A DNA stretch of 64,000 nucleotides from Thinopyrum elongatum (GCA_011799875.1 CM022303.1:430017108-430081107), one strand, 5' to 3'; shown: positions 21,613-34,151, counted from the first letter of the stretch. Made by a program: numbers and translations. The notes: generated by a model from the letters alone, not told the origin.

Positions 21613-21619
21613 TATATGG

Positions 21620-22830
21620 GAATTGTGCAATGCCATCTTCTTTAGCCAGGCATCATATACGTGAATCATGCAATGCCATCCTGTTTAGCCAGTCATCGTA
21701 TATGTGAATTGTATCATGCCATATTTTTTTTATAATGTATTCCATTTGTCAACAATGTTTATACATTCATCTACTCTTCCTGTGCATCAGCCATTTGAGT
21801 CGGTCATGGGAAAATCTGGAGTGAAAACAAGGTCTTCTGAGCAGTCAGTGCTACCTGTCGATGCAGATTTCTTGCTGGTCACAGATAGCTCCTCAGAGGA
21901 GGATTCAGAGATAGATGACCAGTCGTATTCCCCCCCCCCCGAGGTGCATGCTCTAACTTGGTAGGGTTATATTGCTCATATCATGCATATGATGTCTTGC
22001 ATTGCCATGCCATTTGCTTAGATTAGACATGCTTTGTGTGAATGCCTCCTGTTTGCTTTCTATATCAGATATGTGAATTATGCAATGCCATATTTTTCAG
22101 CCAGTTATCATATATGTGAATTATGCACCACCATGTAGCCAGGGATCATATATGTGAATTATCTCATGCCATCCTGTTTTTTCATTACATATTCCATTTG
22201 CCGACAATCTGTGTATATTGAACTACTCTTCATGTGTATCAGCCATTAGAGCCGGTTATGGAAAAATCAGGAGTGAAAACAAGGTCTTCAGAGCAGGCAA
22301 TGGTACCTGTTGAAGCATATATCTCGATGGTTACAGGTAGCTCCTCAGAGGAGGATTTAGAGACAGATGACCAGTCCTATATCCCACCTGAGGTGTATGC
22401 TCTAATTTGCAATGTTTATATTTCTCATATCATGCATATGGTGTCTTTCATTGCTTAGTTTAGACTTCATATGCACAATATTCAATTCCATCTGCTTAGT
22501 TTAGAGATCATACATGCGAGTGCCAGCTGCTTAGTATATGAATCAATTATGTCAATTATATCATGCCATCCTGTATACTTAGACAACATGTATGTGAATT
22601 ATTTCATCCCAACCTATTTTAGAAAGACATCGTATAGTTTTGTCATGTCATCCTGTTTAGATACTCATCATATGTTGAATTATGCCATTATATCATGTTA
22701 AGTTATCCATCATATATCTAAAACTGTGTCATGCTATCCTGTTTAATTAGCCATCATATATGTGAAATTGTGTCATGCTGTCCTGTTTGGTTAGACAACA
22801 TATATGTGAATTACCACATCTGTCTATCAT
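21620..22830. repeat. Dispersed intronic minisatellite, unit about 40 bp
   Basis: The motif CATCCTGTTTAGCCAGTCAT-CATATATGTGAATTATG-CATGC recurs roughly ten times (for example near 21640, 21676, 22070, 22105, 22140, 22560, 22640, 22690, 22735 and 22780) in the introns between the acidic exons, in single or clustered copies. It does not extend into the exons. Confidence 0.6.
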
Positions 22831-24439
22831 ACAATGTTTGTACGTTCAATTTCTTTTCTTGTTTATCAGCCATTTGAATTGGAGGGGGTGATGGCAGTAT
22901 CTAAGGGAGCAAAAACCCGTTCTTCACAAAAGACGGTGCTACCTGTCAATGCAGATAGAACCATGGTTGTACTGGCCCATGAACTAGCCCCACCACACAT
23001 AATCGAGACTCTTATAGATTGCACACTTACACCATTGGACAGAGAACCAGCTACAACCCATCTAACCCCAAACCCAGCGGATAGTAACCCACTTCTAGTT
23101 GACACAGCACCATGTCCACCACAGAGTACCCCCACACGAGCAGTTTGTAAAGCAACTGCAGTGCCCAAAGCACGAAGACCACCACAGCGAACCCAAACTC
23201 CACGTTTAAAGCAGAAGAGCAACCGTTCTCAGGTCAGATTCTGTAGCTATGGTACATACTCCTTTGCTCTTGCATCACTGTATTTACTCATACCAACTAC
23301 TTTCGAATTTGAAGGATCCAATTGAAAATCCAATGGCACAACAGGTATGTTTTAAACCTATTTCTTTAACTGGATTGCTGTTCTAACTTCTTGCTCTACG
23401 TTGATTTCAGTTTCAGTTGTATAAACAGTTATGTTCTCATGTGATGCACATTACAAGTGTTGCCAGTGCTGTGTAGTTTCTCACACTTATATTCTGTCTA
23501 TGTTGCTGTGTCTTAAAAATATATGATTTGAACTGTGTCTCTATCTTGATTTGGCAATTTAAACTAGAATGACATGGACAATAAAGTGACCATAGTACAT
23601 AGATATATGTTTGTTTCATGCTGTTATCCTGTCCACCTTACTACTGAACCGGTTTACCAAAATGAGTTTCCTATACTACATGCTAAACCTGTGATGTGTC
23701 TGCTTGTTTCTCTTGTAGAATGCGGACAGAATATTGGGGAGGAGCACCCCACTATGCAATGGTAGAGAAAGTAATGCAGATAAGGTTCAAAATAGTGAGA
23801 CAACCTTGTTGGTCTCCAAGAAAGGTGATAAAAACAATCATGTAGACAGTGAGACAACCCCACAGTCCTGTGTTGATGTAGTGTTCGAGTTACTGGCCAG
23901 TACCGCTGGCACAAGATCTTCGAACTTGCTGCCTGAATCACTTCGGCTTCTTTAGTCTCAGCTACAAGCTGAAAGGCATCAGTCAGCTATGCTACGGCAA
24001 GAAGCCGAAGGACTGAGGAAGTCCCTGCAGAATTCAGATGCATACTTTCTGGTGAAACAGCAAGCGTTGGAGGATTTAAGCGCCAAACAAGAGAAAGTTA
24101 ATAAGCTTGCTAAGCATCTTGCCAGCATTATGGGTACCTAGGATATTATTTCTTGATCTCTTCTGAAGTGGTTTCAGTTCTGGACTTGTTTTGCTACGGC
24201 GTTTATTTGCACTGGTCTCCAACTTTGACAACCAGTGTATGTGATATGCTGCTTTGTTCCCTATATTTGCACTGGTGGCGAACTTGGATGCCTAGAGGAT
24301 GTAATATGTGTAATAGCCCTGATAGCCTAGCGTAAGTTGCTTGCTTATTTATTTCCTTGTTGTCTTGTTTATTTGTTTGCATGTAGTCAGTGCAATTCTT
24401 TTTCCGCGGTTTGCTAGTGGCCTCAATAACCTATTTTTT

Positions 24440-25625
24440 AAAACTAGGCCACAATAACCATGGGCTACATATTTACTGTAGTGACCATGGGCCTTCTACG
24501 GGCCGTAGAAACAATGGGCCTTCTATGGGGCGTAGTATCAATGGGCCTTCTACGGGCCGTATGATCGATTGGCCAAACATGGGCCAATAGCGGACCGCAT
24601 TATGGGCCGCAAATGGGCTAGAGTTGGAATCGTCCGTTCATGGGCCGACCATAATGGGCCGTCGTTAATCGGCCGTATTTGATGACGTTATGGAAACGGC
24701 CCAACGGATTAATGGGCCACAAATGGGCCGACTGTAACCAAGGGCTGAATTTGGCCCACAAGCAGAAAAGTCCAGTAACGGGCCGTAAGTAACCATATGC
24801 TGGAAATGAGCCCAAGAATAAATGGGCCCTAAGAAGGCCAAAAGATAACACGGGCTGGAAACGGTCCAATGGAATAATGGGCCGTTAATGGGTATAAAGC
24901 GATACACTGTTCATTACGGCCCAGTTTCACCACGGGCCGTTAATGGGCCAAGAGTTACAAAGGGCCTCATATGGTCCGAAAGACGTCATGGGCCATACAT
25001 GGGACGGAAGTTACAATGGGCTGGAATCATATTGGACGGCCCAGATGACGCTACTGGGCCTAATTCGGATAGGCCGTAACAGGCCGTGAGTTAGCGGGCT
25101 GTAAATGGGCTATATGCGAACAGGTCGTTAACAGGCTTTTCGTGGGCCGGCCCGCTACCTTTTGACCAAGTCAAATGGGCCAGCCTTTTCTTGGGAATGG
25201 GCCTCTGTTGGGCCGTGCCACATGTCGACGTATCATAGGCGCCTTCTGTCCAATGAGTGGATGACATCAGTCCCAACGGTGAGCCGACACGTGGTTCCTC
25301 TGGCCATTGAGAATTTTACACGTGGAAAATCCCCATTGGTCCGGGCTGTTAACGAGTTATCAGATCCAAACCGGAACCCAATAGTTTAACGGCGACCCGT
25401 TATGGTGGATGCCACGTGTCGGTTACCCTTGACGAAAGCAATTCTATGACGTGCGATTTATCGTCATGGAAGTGGACACTTCCATGATGATAATTTTGGT
25501 AATGTCATGGAACACTTCTACGACCTTGATTCTGTCATAAAATCGTCATGGATGTACATGCATGACAGAAAACGTGACCTACTGTGACAAACACGTATCA
25601 TCACGGAAGTGTATTTTTTTTAGTG
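24440..25625 (+). mobile_element. CACTA transposon, 3' terminal region
   Basis: The element ends ATTTTTTTTAGTG at 25625, the inverse of a CACTA terminus (CACTAAAAAAAAT). The inner 350 bp holds repeated and palindromic GTCATGGA/TCCATGA motifs. 24480-25210 is a dense subterminal array of ATGGGCC and GGCCGT motifs in both orientations (dozens of GGCC cores), the kind of site to which CACTA TnpA proteins bind. The insertion point is inside the gag region of the Gypsy that continues at 25626. I found no 5' terminus or 5' subterminal array in the window. Confidence 0.8.
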
Positions 25626-27298
25626 CACCCCGAATCCTCCAAGGGCAGTCGCCCGTTCTGTGTTTTCCACAACGTCCATAGCCACAACACCAACGACTGC
25701 CAGGAGCTCAGGGCAATCCACGACGGGCGCTTGGGCCATCGTCCCAAGCGCAACGACCGTGGCTACGGCCGCGGAGGAGGCCGCGGTGGAGGCCGCTGGG
25801 ACAACCGCGACCCCCGCCGGGACTGACATGATCAGCCCCGTGAGGATAGCTGGCAGGGCCAGCCTCGTGATGGCCCCTAGAGGGACTAGCCTCGTGAGGA
25901 CCGCCCTCAGGGCAATGCCGGCCTCCCTCCGCTGCCGCCGCCACCAAGCAGGAATGATGATCACCGCCAAGACGATGGGGCTGGTGGCTTCCAAGAGCCT
26001 TGCGCCACTGCCTGCATCCTGGGTGGCGCTCAGGCCCCCGCCTCTCATCGCATCTTCAAGCAGTTCGCTCGTGAGGTGAACGCGGCCCTTCCCAAGCTCG
26101 AGGTGTCACGTCCTCTCATGTGGTCCAAGTATGCCATCACTTTCGACTCTACAGACCAGCTCATGTGTTCAGCCACCGCTGGTGCCCTCCCGATGCTCTG
26201 CTCACTGACCATAAGAAATGTCCTCGTCACCAAGATGCTCATCGACGGTGGCGCGGGGCTCAACATCCTCTCCGTCGAAACGTTCGACATGCTCCAGGTG
26301 CCCTACAACCAGCTCCTCCCAACCAAGCCTTTCTCAGGGGTGACCGATGGCTCCACCGACCCCATAGGGCAGATTCATCTCCCCGTCACCTTCGGCAAGC
26401 ACGACCACTACCACACCGAGCTCATCGACTTCGACGTCACCCACATTCGCCTCCCGTACAATGCCATCCTCGGGTATCCGGCCCTCGCCAAGTTCATGGT
26501 AGTGACTCACCATGGCTACAATGTCCTCAAGATGCCAGTAAGCGGCGGCATCATCACGGTCGCCTGCGATGAAAAGGATGCGGTGTGCTCCCTCGAGCGC
26601 GCCTACTAGGCCGCAGCAGTCGAGAACTCAGATGACGAGGGTGCCATCCGTCCTCTTAAGGCCACCCCCAAGAAGAAGAAGCAGCTCCTCCTCAAGGGCC
26701 GTCAGGAGGCTGGGCGTCCGACGATCGTTCCTCAGGCCTTGCGCCCACTGCTGGGGCACCTTCCCCTCTCGCATAGGAAGGCGCGCCCGACGCCCCTCTC
26801 AGGACAGGCTTGGGGCCTCTCCTCTAGAGGGCTTCCGACTTGACCAGCGTCACGAGGGAGGCGTTCGGGCACCATGTGGAAGCGTGCTTCCGTGAGCAGG
26901 GAGCAGGGCACGAGGCGCCAGGCGCTCAGGAGTTCATCACCAAGGCAACCGAGGAGCTTCAGGAGGCGCGAGCCATGCGCGGCGAGCGCCGCCCCGCGTC
27001 ACTCAATGCAGCTGCCGCCCCAGACATGGGTGGCGAGTTGCGCGTCTGCGTCAACTTCCCAGGCCTCAACAGCGTTGCTTCTCAGGAGCTCTTCTGGCTG
27101 TCCCGCATTGGACGTAGTGGGGGCTACCCCTGCAGCTACATTCGCATGCCATTCGGCTTGCTGAACGCGGCTGCCTCGCACCAGCGCTGCATGCAGGGCG
27201 TCCTGGCGGCTCACGAGGCGAGGCGCCAGGCGATCCTGATGGAGGAGGTGCTGCAACCTCATGAGCCCACCGGGGCTCAGGAGCCGGCTGGCTCATGA
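25626..27298 (+). pseudogene. Gypsy gag-pro-RT remnant
   Basis: The gag C-terminal part at 25626-25820 includes CVFHNVHSHNTNDC (a knuckle-like Cys/His cluster) and a Gly/Arg-rich tail. Stops and shifts follow. The aspartic protease lies in the frame 26076-26608, with IDGGAGLNIL as its active-site region and ILGYPALAKF near its end. TAG at 26606-26608 interrupts. Of reverse transcriptase only pieces remain: LRVCVNFPGLN at about 27030 joined almost directly to IRMPFGLLNAAASHQRCMQ at about 27140. The palm segment between those motifs is deleted and no catalytic YVDD or similar motif follows. Not functional. Confidence 0.75.
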
Positions 27299-28584
27299 GG
27301 AGCGACTTCTGCAGCACGCATCTCCAGCTACTCCAACACTCCTACAGCGATGGTGCCAGGTGACTTTTTGGTTTGTTCAGTTGAGGGCGCCCCTCGAGCT
27401 GCATGATCCTCAAGCTGCTAGGGCCTAACTCTACAGCCGCACCATTTTGATTCATGTACCCCGGACCAGTTATGCATGCTCCAGTTATCATGGTTGTTGA
27501 TATTGCCACTATCGTTTCATTATCTATGAAGTTGCCCCTCGTGGCCTCTACGCGTTGCTAAACCCACCTCTTGCTCATCCCACAACGGGGGCTATTGGCA
27601 CGGTGTCTGTGGTCGGGTCCATCCCTGCAGCGCTGATAAACATAAGAGACTAAGCTCTAGCTCATGGATGGCCCCGCGCACGTCACCTCACCGGGTCCTT
27701 AGTGCCTTCGGCTTCTTGCGGAAATATCATCGGCAGGATAGCAAGCACGGCTGCGTCTTGTGTTTTCCTTTTTTGGCTAACTCACACGAACCACTGGAGC
27801 GGGGACCACTAGCGGCTTCACCCGTCCCTCGAGATGCAACACCTCCTCGGCACCCCCTCAGCCAACCACTCTTTTCTCGCGCAACTCACTTACATGTTAA
27901 AGGGGGGGCCCTAAGCACCGCGCCTCAAGGGCTCCTACTAGCTCTTGGGCCCTCACCCCCTGGCCTTGACCATGGCATCGCGACCTTGCATACCAGCGGC
28001 GGCTGAGCCTTGCTCGAGGGCCGAGAGACGAGGACGTAGAGCACCTGGACGAGCGAGAAGGATGGGGACGGCATGGGCCCTGCCCAGGGGCGCCATCGGG
28101 AGAAGGGCACATCCTAACGTCACGCAGGAAGCTCATGCTCACAGCTAAAGAATCATCATGGGCTTGCCAAGATAAGTTACCCCACACTCGCTTGATGGTA
28201 CGAACCTTACAATCAACACTCTGTCTCTAGTGATCTCACTCAGGCAAGGACGTTTCCCTTTCAGTCTTTCGGGAGCCGCTTGCGCGCCAAAGGGGACCTC
28301 CTGAGCATCGCGTCTCAAGGGCTCTTACTAGACCCTGGGCCGCTCACCTCATGGCCTTGACCACGGCATCGTGACCTGGCATACCAGTGACGGCCGAAGC
28401 TTGCTTGGGGACTGGGTCCTGTCGGCGTAGAGCACTAAGCTATCGTGGGAATGAAAGGAGGAACCATGCCAAGGCGAGAGACGCAAACACGACATCAAAT
28501 CAGAAATGATAACGTTAAAGTGCGAGCGTCGCAGTTTTTTACATACCCCCACGGGGCTCATCATGGTTTTGTGCAGAGATGAAG
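27299..28584 (+). repeat. Non-coding Gypsy spacer with an internal duplication
   Basis: No gene. A segment of about 150 bp at 27899-28048 (AAGGGG..CCT..GCACCGCG, CTCAAGGGCTC, CTGGCCTTGACCA, CATACCAGCG, GTAGAGCAC) recurs diverged at 28288-28440. Confidence 0.6.
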
Positions 28585-30176
28585 TGAAAGAACAAGTGCT
28601 CCCTGGGTGATTTTGGTAATTAATGTCAACATATCTCTTGCTGGACTAATATTTTTATCAAGTGCATTTCAGATGAGTTCAACAGTGGAGTGGCAAGGAC
28701 AAGAGGATGTGGAACCCCTTCAAAATGCTAAGGACAAAGATTGGCAAAGGCTCAAGACTCTTCATTTTCATTTTAGTGATCCAAGATCGCATTGAGTCCA
28801 TAGGAAAGCCAATACTATGAAAAGGGGATGAGGTGTTGCTTAATGGTCTACTTGCTCAAAGTGCTTAGTGATATTGCTCCAAAACCCTCAGCCACTTTCT
28901 CATTTCCACATATGTCCAAAACCAAAAGTCAAACTCGGCCCCACCGATTTGATCTATCCGGTGCCACCGAGTTCATTTGACATAGCCACTGCCAGAAACC
29001 CTAATCAATTCGGTCACACCGATACGGATCTCGGTCTCACCGAGATGGCCTTGCAAACTCTTTGTTGTCTATTGAAATTATTTCGGTCCCACCGAAATGT
29101 GCAATCGGACACACCGAGTTTGCCTGACCAACTCTCTGTTTGATCATTGCTGAAATCGGTCTCATCGAGTTCGTGCGATCGGTCTCACCGAGATGAGGTT
29201 TTGCCCTAGCCCTAGCACATCGATCCCACCGAGTTGATCTTGTCAGTCCCACCGAGATTCCTAACATTCACATTTTGAACTAAATCGGTCTCACTGAGTT
29301 GTTCTATTCGGTCTGACCGAGTTGGGTAAAAAGTGTGTAACGGTTGGATTTTGTGTGGAGGCTACATATACCCCTCCACCTCCTTCTCCATTTGTAAGAG
29401 AGCCATCAGAACGTGCCTACACTTCCACTACTCATTTTCTGAGAGAGAACCACCTACTCATGTGTTGAGACCAAGACATTCCAATCCAACCACAAGAATC
29501 TTGATCTCTAGCCTTCCCCAAGTAGCTTTCCACTCAAATCATCTTTCCACCATAGCCAAATCTGTGAGAGAGAGTTGAGTGTTGGGGAGACTATCATTTG
29601 AAGCACAAGAGCAAGGAGTTCATCATCAACACACCATCTATTACCTTTTGGAGAGTGGTGTCTCCTAGATTGGTTAGGTGTCACTTGGGAGCCTCCGTCA
29701 AGATTGTGGAGTTGAACCAAGGAGTTTGTAAGGGCAAGGAGATCGCCTACTTCGTGAAGATCTACCCAAGTGAGGCAAGTCCTTCGTGGGCGATGGCCAT
29801 GGTGGGATAGACAAGGTTGCTTCTTCATGGACCCTTTGTGGGTGGAGCCCTCCGTGGACTCGCTCAACCGTTACCCTTCGTGGGTTGAAGTCTCCATCAA
29901 CGTGGATGTATGATAGCACCACCTATCGGAACCACGCCAAAAATCTTCGTGTCTTCATTGCATTTGCACACTCCAATCCCATCCCTTTACTTTCTTGCAA
30001 CTAGCATGCTTTACTCTTTCCGCTGCTTATACTCTTGCCTTGCTTGCTTGAATTGTGTTGGGAATGTTTAAAATTGTGCTAATCTTCAACCTCAACTTGG
30101 AAAACTAAAAAACTGCTACTTTTGCTTGTTGAGGGTCTAATCAGCCCCCTCTAGACACCTCTTCTCGATCCTTTCA
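28585..30176 (+). repeat. Copia 5' LTR
   Basis: 1592 bp, starting TGAAAGAACAAGTGC and ending CTTTCA. Between 28930 and 29330 it carries more than a dozen copies of a short near-palindromic motif of the type TCGGTCTCACCGAG. Confidence 0.92.
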
Positions 30177-30179
30177 ATT

Positions 30180-30191
30180 TGGTATTAGAGC
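30180..30191 (+). other. Copia primer-binding site
   Basis: TGGTATTAGAGC, four bases after the LTR end. It differs at one position from the usual complement of initiator tRNA-Met (TGGTATCAGAGC). Confidence 0.8.
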
Positions 30192-30232
30192 ATTGGTCTC
30201 CATTGATTTGGTTTAATCACCATTGGAGGAAG

Positions 30233-33200
30233 ATGGATGAGTCTACGATTGGGAGTATTAGACGTAGAGTGCCTATGCTTGACGGAGAGTTCTTTATTGC
30301 TTGGAAAAATGAGATGCTTGAGATGTTCAATGAATATGATTTGAACAAGTACATTGCTAACCCTTGTGCGCCTCCTATTAATCCCTTACATCCTACCCCT
30401 AATGAGTATCTTGACATGACCCGCAATCTTAGAGCTATCAATCTTATCATAAGAGGATTGCCTATAAATTTGCTTATATGCTTGCCTACATTTGAATGTG
30501 TTTACACTATATGGAGATATCTTGAGGAATGGTTTCCAAACTACTCTTTGAAAAATCTAGATGAGGTTCTTCAAAAGTCCATAGCTTTTCATAAGATGAA
30601 ACCTAGTGATCCTAAACTTGATGATTGCCTATTTGAGCTTCGTGATCTCATGCATGCCAAAGGAGATGTTGGAGTCATTAGTAGCATCATTTCTCAAGTC
30701 ATTAGAATTCATAAAGATGCACATTGTCATAATCATAAATCTAATGAATCACCTTCTCTAGGTGATGATCAATCCCAAGACGATGTTGAACATGGATATT
30801 ATGATGAGGATGATGATAGTGACTTTGATCTAGATGAGTCTATGAGACACTTTGGTCTTATGGCTAACCTTCGTGGTTACATGGCCGGAAAGGAATGGGT
30901 TCGTGATAGTGGATGTACTGATCACATGACCGGTGACAACGATATGTTCCGAGAGCTTGCTGAAAACAATGGTCCCCGAAAGTATGTCACTTTTGGTGGT
31001 AACTCAAAGGGTAAGGTGGTTGGCCTTGGTAAGGTGGCCATCTCACATGACAGCTCCATTCAAAATGTTATGCTCGTTGAATCTCTTGCCTACAATTTGC
31101 TTTCCGTATCTAGACTAGCCGATTTCGGTTCCAATGTCCTATTTACTGAAGTAGATTGTCAAGTGTTTCGAAGAGAAAATCATAATATGGTCTTTACCGG
31201 TATACGTAGAGGTGATCTATACATTGTTGATTTCACTAAAAAGGCTCAACCTGGAACATGCTTAATTGCTAAATCTTCTAAAGGTTGGTTGTGGCATAGA
31301 AGGTTAGGTCACGTGGGCATGCGAAATCTTGATAAGCTTATTAAAGGTGATCATATCCTTGGAGTTAAAGATGTCGTATTTGACAAGGATAGACTTTGCA
31401 GTGCTTGTCAAGCAGGAAAACAAGTTGAAGGAAGTCATCCCGTGAAGAACATCATGGCCACGAGAAGACCACTCGAGCTGCTTCATATGGGTCTTTTTGA
31501 TCCGAATGCCTACAAGAGTCTCGGTGGTAACTCGTTTGGTTTGGTCATTGTTGATGATTTTTCCAGATTTACGTGGGTGTTCTTTCTTGATGATAAATTG
31601 CAGGTCCAAAAGATCTTCAAAAACTTCGCTAGGAAGGCCCAAAATCAATTTGAAGTGAAGATCAAGAAGGTTCGGAGCGACAACGGAACGGAGTTCAAGA
31701 ACGCCAATGTGGATACCTTTCTTGATGAAGAAGGGATTTCACATGAGTTCTCGGCTACGTACACGCCTCAACAAAATGGAGTTGTTGAGAGGAAGAACCG
31801 GACACTCATTGACATGGTAGGAACGATGCTTGATGAATACAAGACACCAAGACATTTTTGGGCGGAAGCGGTTGAGACAGCTTGTCACGTAACAAATCGA
31901 CTATATCTTCACAAGCTTCTTGGCAAGACGGCATACAAGCTTCTCACCGGTAACAAACCCCAAGTTGGATACTTTTGAGTATTTGGCTCAAAATGTTACA
32001 TTCTTGATAAGCATCATCATTCGAAATTTGCCCCTAAGTCTCATGAAGGTTTTCTACTAGGTTACGGCTCAAACTCTCACACTTACCATGTCTACAACAA
32101 TTTCACCCGAAAGGTTGAAGAGACGGTAGATGTGAAGTTTCATGAATCTAATGGCTCGCAAGTAGAGCAATTGCCAATTGATGTAGGAGATAAAGATCCC
32201 TCGGAAGCAATTCAAGACTTGTCTATTGGTAAGATTTGCCCAATGGAGGTGAAGGAGAGTACCTCGTCCATTCAAGTGGAAGCCTCAACTTCACACCAAG
32301 GTGAACCACAAGTTGACTTGGAGGCATCCACAAGTGGAACACGTCAAGATGATGGAAACGAGGATGTACAACAAGATGAACCTCATCGACCTCCCTCTCC
32401 ACCTCCACAAGAGAACAACAACGCCAATGACAATGAAGAAAGACAAGAGTAAGAACAAGACAATGAAGAGGATGTTCCACCCCGACCCAAACAAAAGCTC
32501 TCACGAGTTCGAGCAAGAGTCTCAAGAGATCATCCCGTCGAACAAATCTTCGATGATATTCAAACCGGGAGAATTACTCGCTCTAAAACTCGTTTGGCTA
32601 ACTTTTGTGGACATTAATCATTCATTTCTAGTATTGAACCTATGAAGGTTGAATAGGCCCTTGATGATCCAGATTGGGTGAACGCTATGCATGAAGAGCT
32701 ACACAATTTCGAGAGGAACCAAGTATGGACGTTGGTTGAAAAGCCCGATGAGAAGCACAATGTCATTGGAACCAAATGGGTGTTTCGGAATAAGAAAGAT
32801 GAAGATGGACAAGTTGTACACAACAAGGCTCGCCTCGTCGCTCAAGGCTACACTCAAGTCGAAGGTATGGACTATGGTGAGACATATGCCACATTGCTAG
32901 ACTTGAGTCCATACGCATCTTACTTGCTTATGCCAATCATCATGACATTACTTTATATCAAATGGACATAAAAAGTGCTTTTCTAAATGGTGAAATTGAG
33001 GAGGAAGTTTATGTTAAACAACCTCCCGGCTTTGTTAATCCCAAGAAACCCGATCATGTTTACAAACTTCACAAAGCTCTTTATGGTCTTAAACAAGCTC
33101 CTAGAGCTTGGTATAAATGCTTGACTAAGTTTCTAATTGAAAAATTGATTCTACACTTTTTACTAAAAGGGTTAATGGTGAATTATTTGTGTGCCAAATT

Positions 33201-34151
33201 TATGTGGATGATATCATATTTGGTTCAACTAACCCTCATTTTAGTGAAAAGTTTGGAAGGCTAATGTCGGAGAAGTTTGAGATGTCTATGATGAGTGAAC
33301 TCAAATTCTTTCTTGTTTTGCAAATCAAGCAAACTAAGGAGGGTACTTTTGTTTCCCAAACAAAGTACACCAAGGACTTATTCAAGAAGTTCAACATGCA
33401 CGAAAGCAAAGGTATGAAAACACCCATGCCTACTAGTGGACATCTTGACTTGACTAAGGATGGCAAACTGGTTGACCAAAAGGTTTACCGCTCTATGATT
33501 GGTTCATCGTTATATCTATGTGCCTCCCGTCCTGATATTATTCTAAGTGTGTGCATGTGTGCATGATATCAAGCGGCCCCTAAAGAATGTCATCTTAAGG
33601 CTGTGAAAAGGATAGTGAGATACTTAATTCATACACCAAACTTTGGCATTTGGTATCCTAAGAGGTCTTCTTTTGATCTTGGTGGCTACTCCGACTCGGA
33701 CTATGCCGGAGACAAGGTTGATAGAAAATCCACTTTGGGTACTTGTCAATTTCTTGGTAGATCTCTTGTATCTTGGTCCTCCAAGAAACAAAACTCGGTA
33801 TCCTTATCCACCGCCGAAGCGGAATACATTGCCGCCGGATCATGTTGTGCTCAATTACTTTGGATGACCCAAACCCATAGAGATTATGGGATACATGTGA
33901 AACATGTTCCATTGCTTTGTGACAATGAAAGTGCTATTAAGATTGCTCATAATCCTGTGCAACAATCTCGGACTAAGCATATTGAAGTTCGTCATCATTT
34001 CATTGATCATGTTGCTAAAGGAGACATCGATCTTAAACATGTTCGTACCGATAAACAATTGGCGGATATATTCACCAAACCGCTTGATAAGAAAGTGTTT
34101 TGTCGTTTGAGAGGTGAATTGAACATCATTGATGCCTCAAACTTGGAGTAG
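30233..34151 (+). pseudogene. Copia gag-pol, decayed
   Basis: From ATG 30233 an open stretch of about 580 codons covers a gag-like domain (residues 1-180), an acidic linker, protease (WVRDSGCTDHMTG, near residue 222), the pre-integrase zinc region (LWHRRLGH, then CSACQAG) and the integrase core (DDFSRFTW, VRSDNGTEF, PQQNGVVERKNRT). The CCHC knuckle normally between gag and protease is absent, an in-frame deletion. TGA at 31976 breaks integrase, and more stops follow at about 32450 and 32650. Reverse transcriptase (NVIGTKWVFRNKK, then DIKSAFLNGEIEEEVYV, then YVDDIIFG at about 33205) needs at least two frame changes. RNase H (SDSDYAGD, STAEAEYIA, DNESAIKIAHN) ends at 34151. Not functional. Confidence 0.88.

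Larger units (their letters stand above)
18589..24141 (+). pseudogene. Modular multi-exon gene with C-terminal coiled coil (probable CACTA accessory gene)
   Basis: From ATG 18589 a Ser/Pro-rich exon leads to GAG|GT near 18837. Two homologous modules follow at about 19612-19780 and 20565-20740; the third contains a TGA. Then come four related acidic exons with GT-AG borders: 21189-21308 (40 codons), 21791-21943 (51), 22243-22392 (50) and 22870-23232 (121). After these are a 10-codon exon at 23315-23344 and the last exon 23719-24141. All of the last six are phase 0, which supports the model. Three exons share SSEED-type acidic cores ending SYxPPE, and three start P(F/L)E. The last exon has TAG at 23953-23955, then in the same frame a coiled coil (SQLQAERHQSAMLRQEAEGL) and TAG at 24139. 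I do not recognise the family. Its place just before the CACTA end suggests a TnpA-like role, which is inference. Confidence 0.5.
25626..28584 (+). mobile_element. Decayed Gypsy retrotransposon fragment
   Basis: It begins abruptly in gag at the CACTA junction, continues through protease and a remnant of reverse transcriptase, and ends in non-coding spacer where the Copia LTR starts at 28585. No LTR of its own is visible. It is the oldest recognisable layer on the right side of the window, since the CACTA bounds it on one side and the Copia on the other. Confidence 0.75.
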
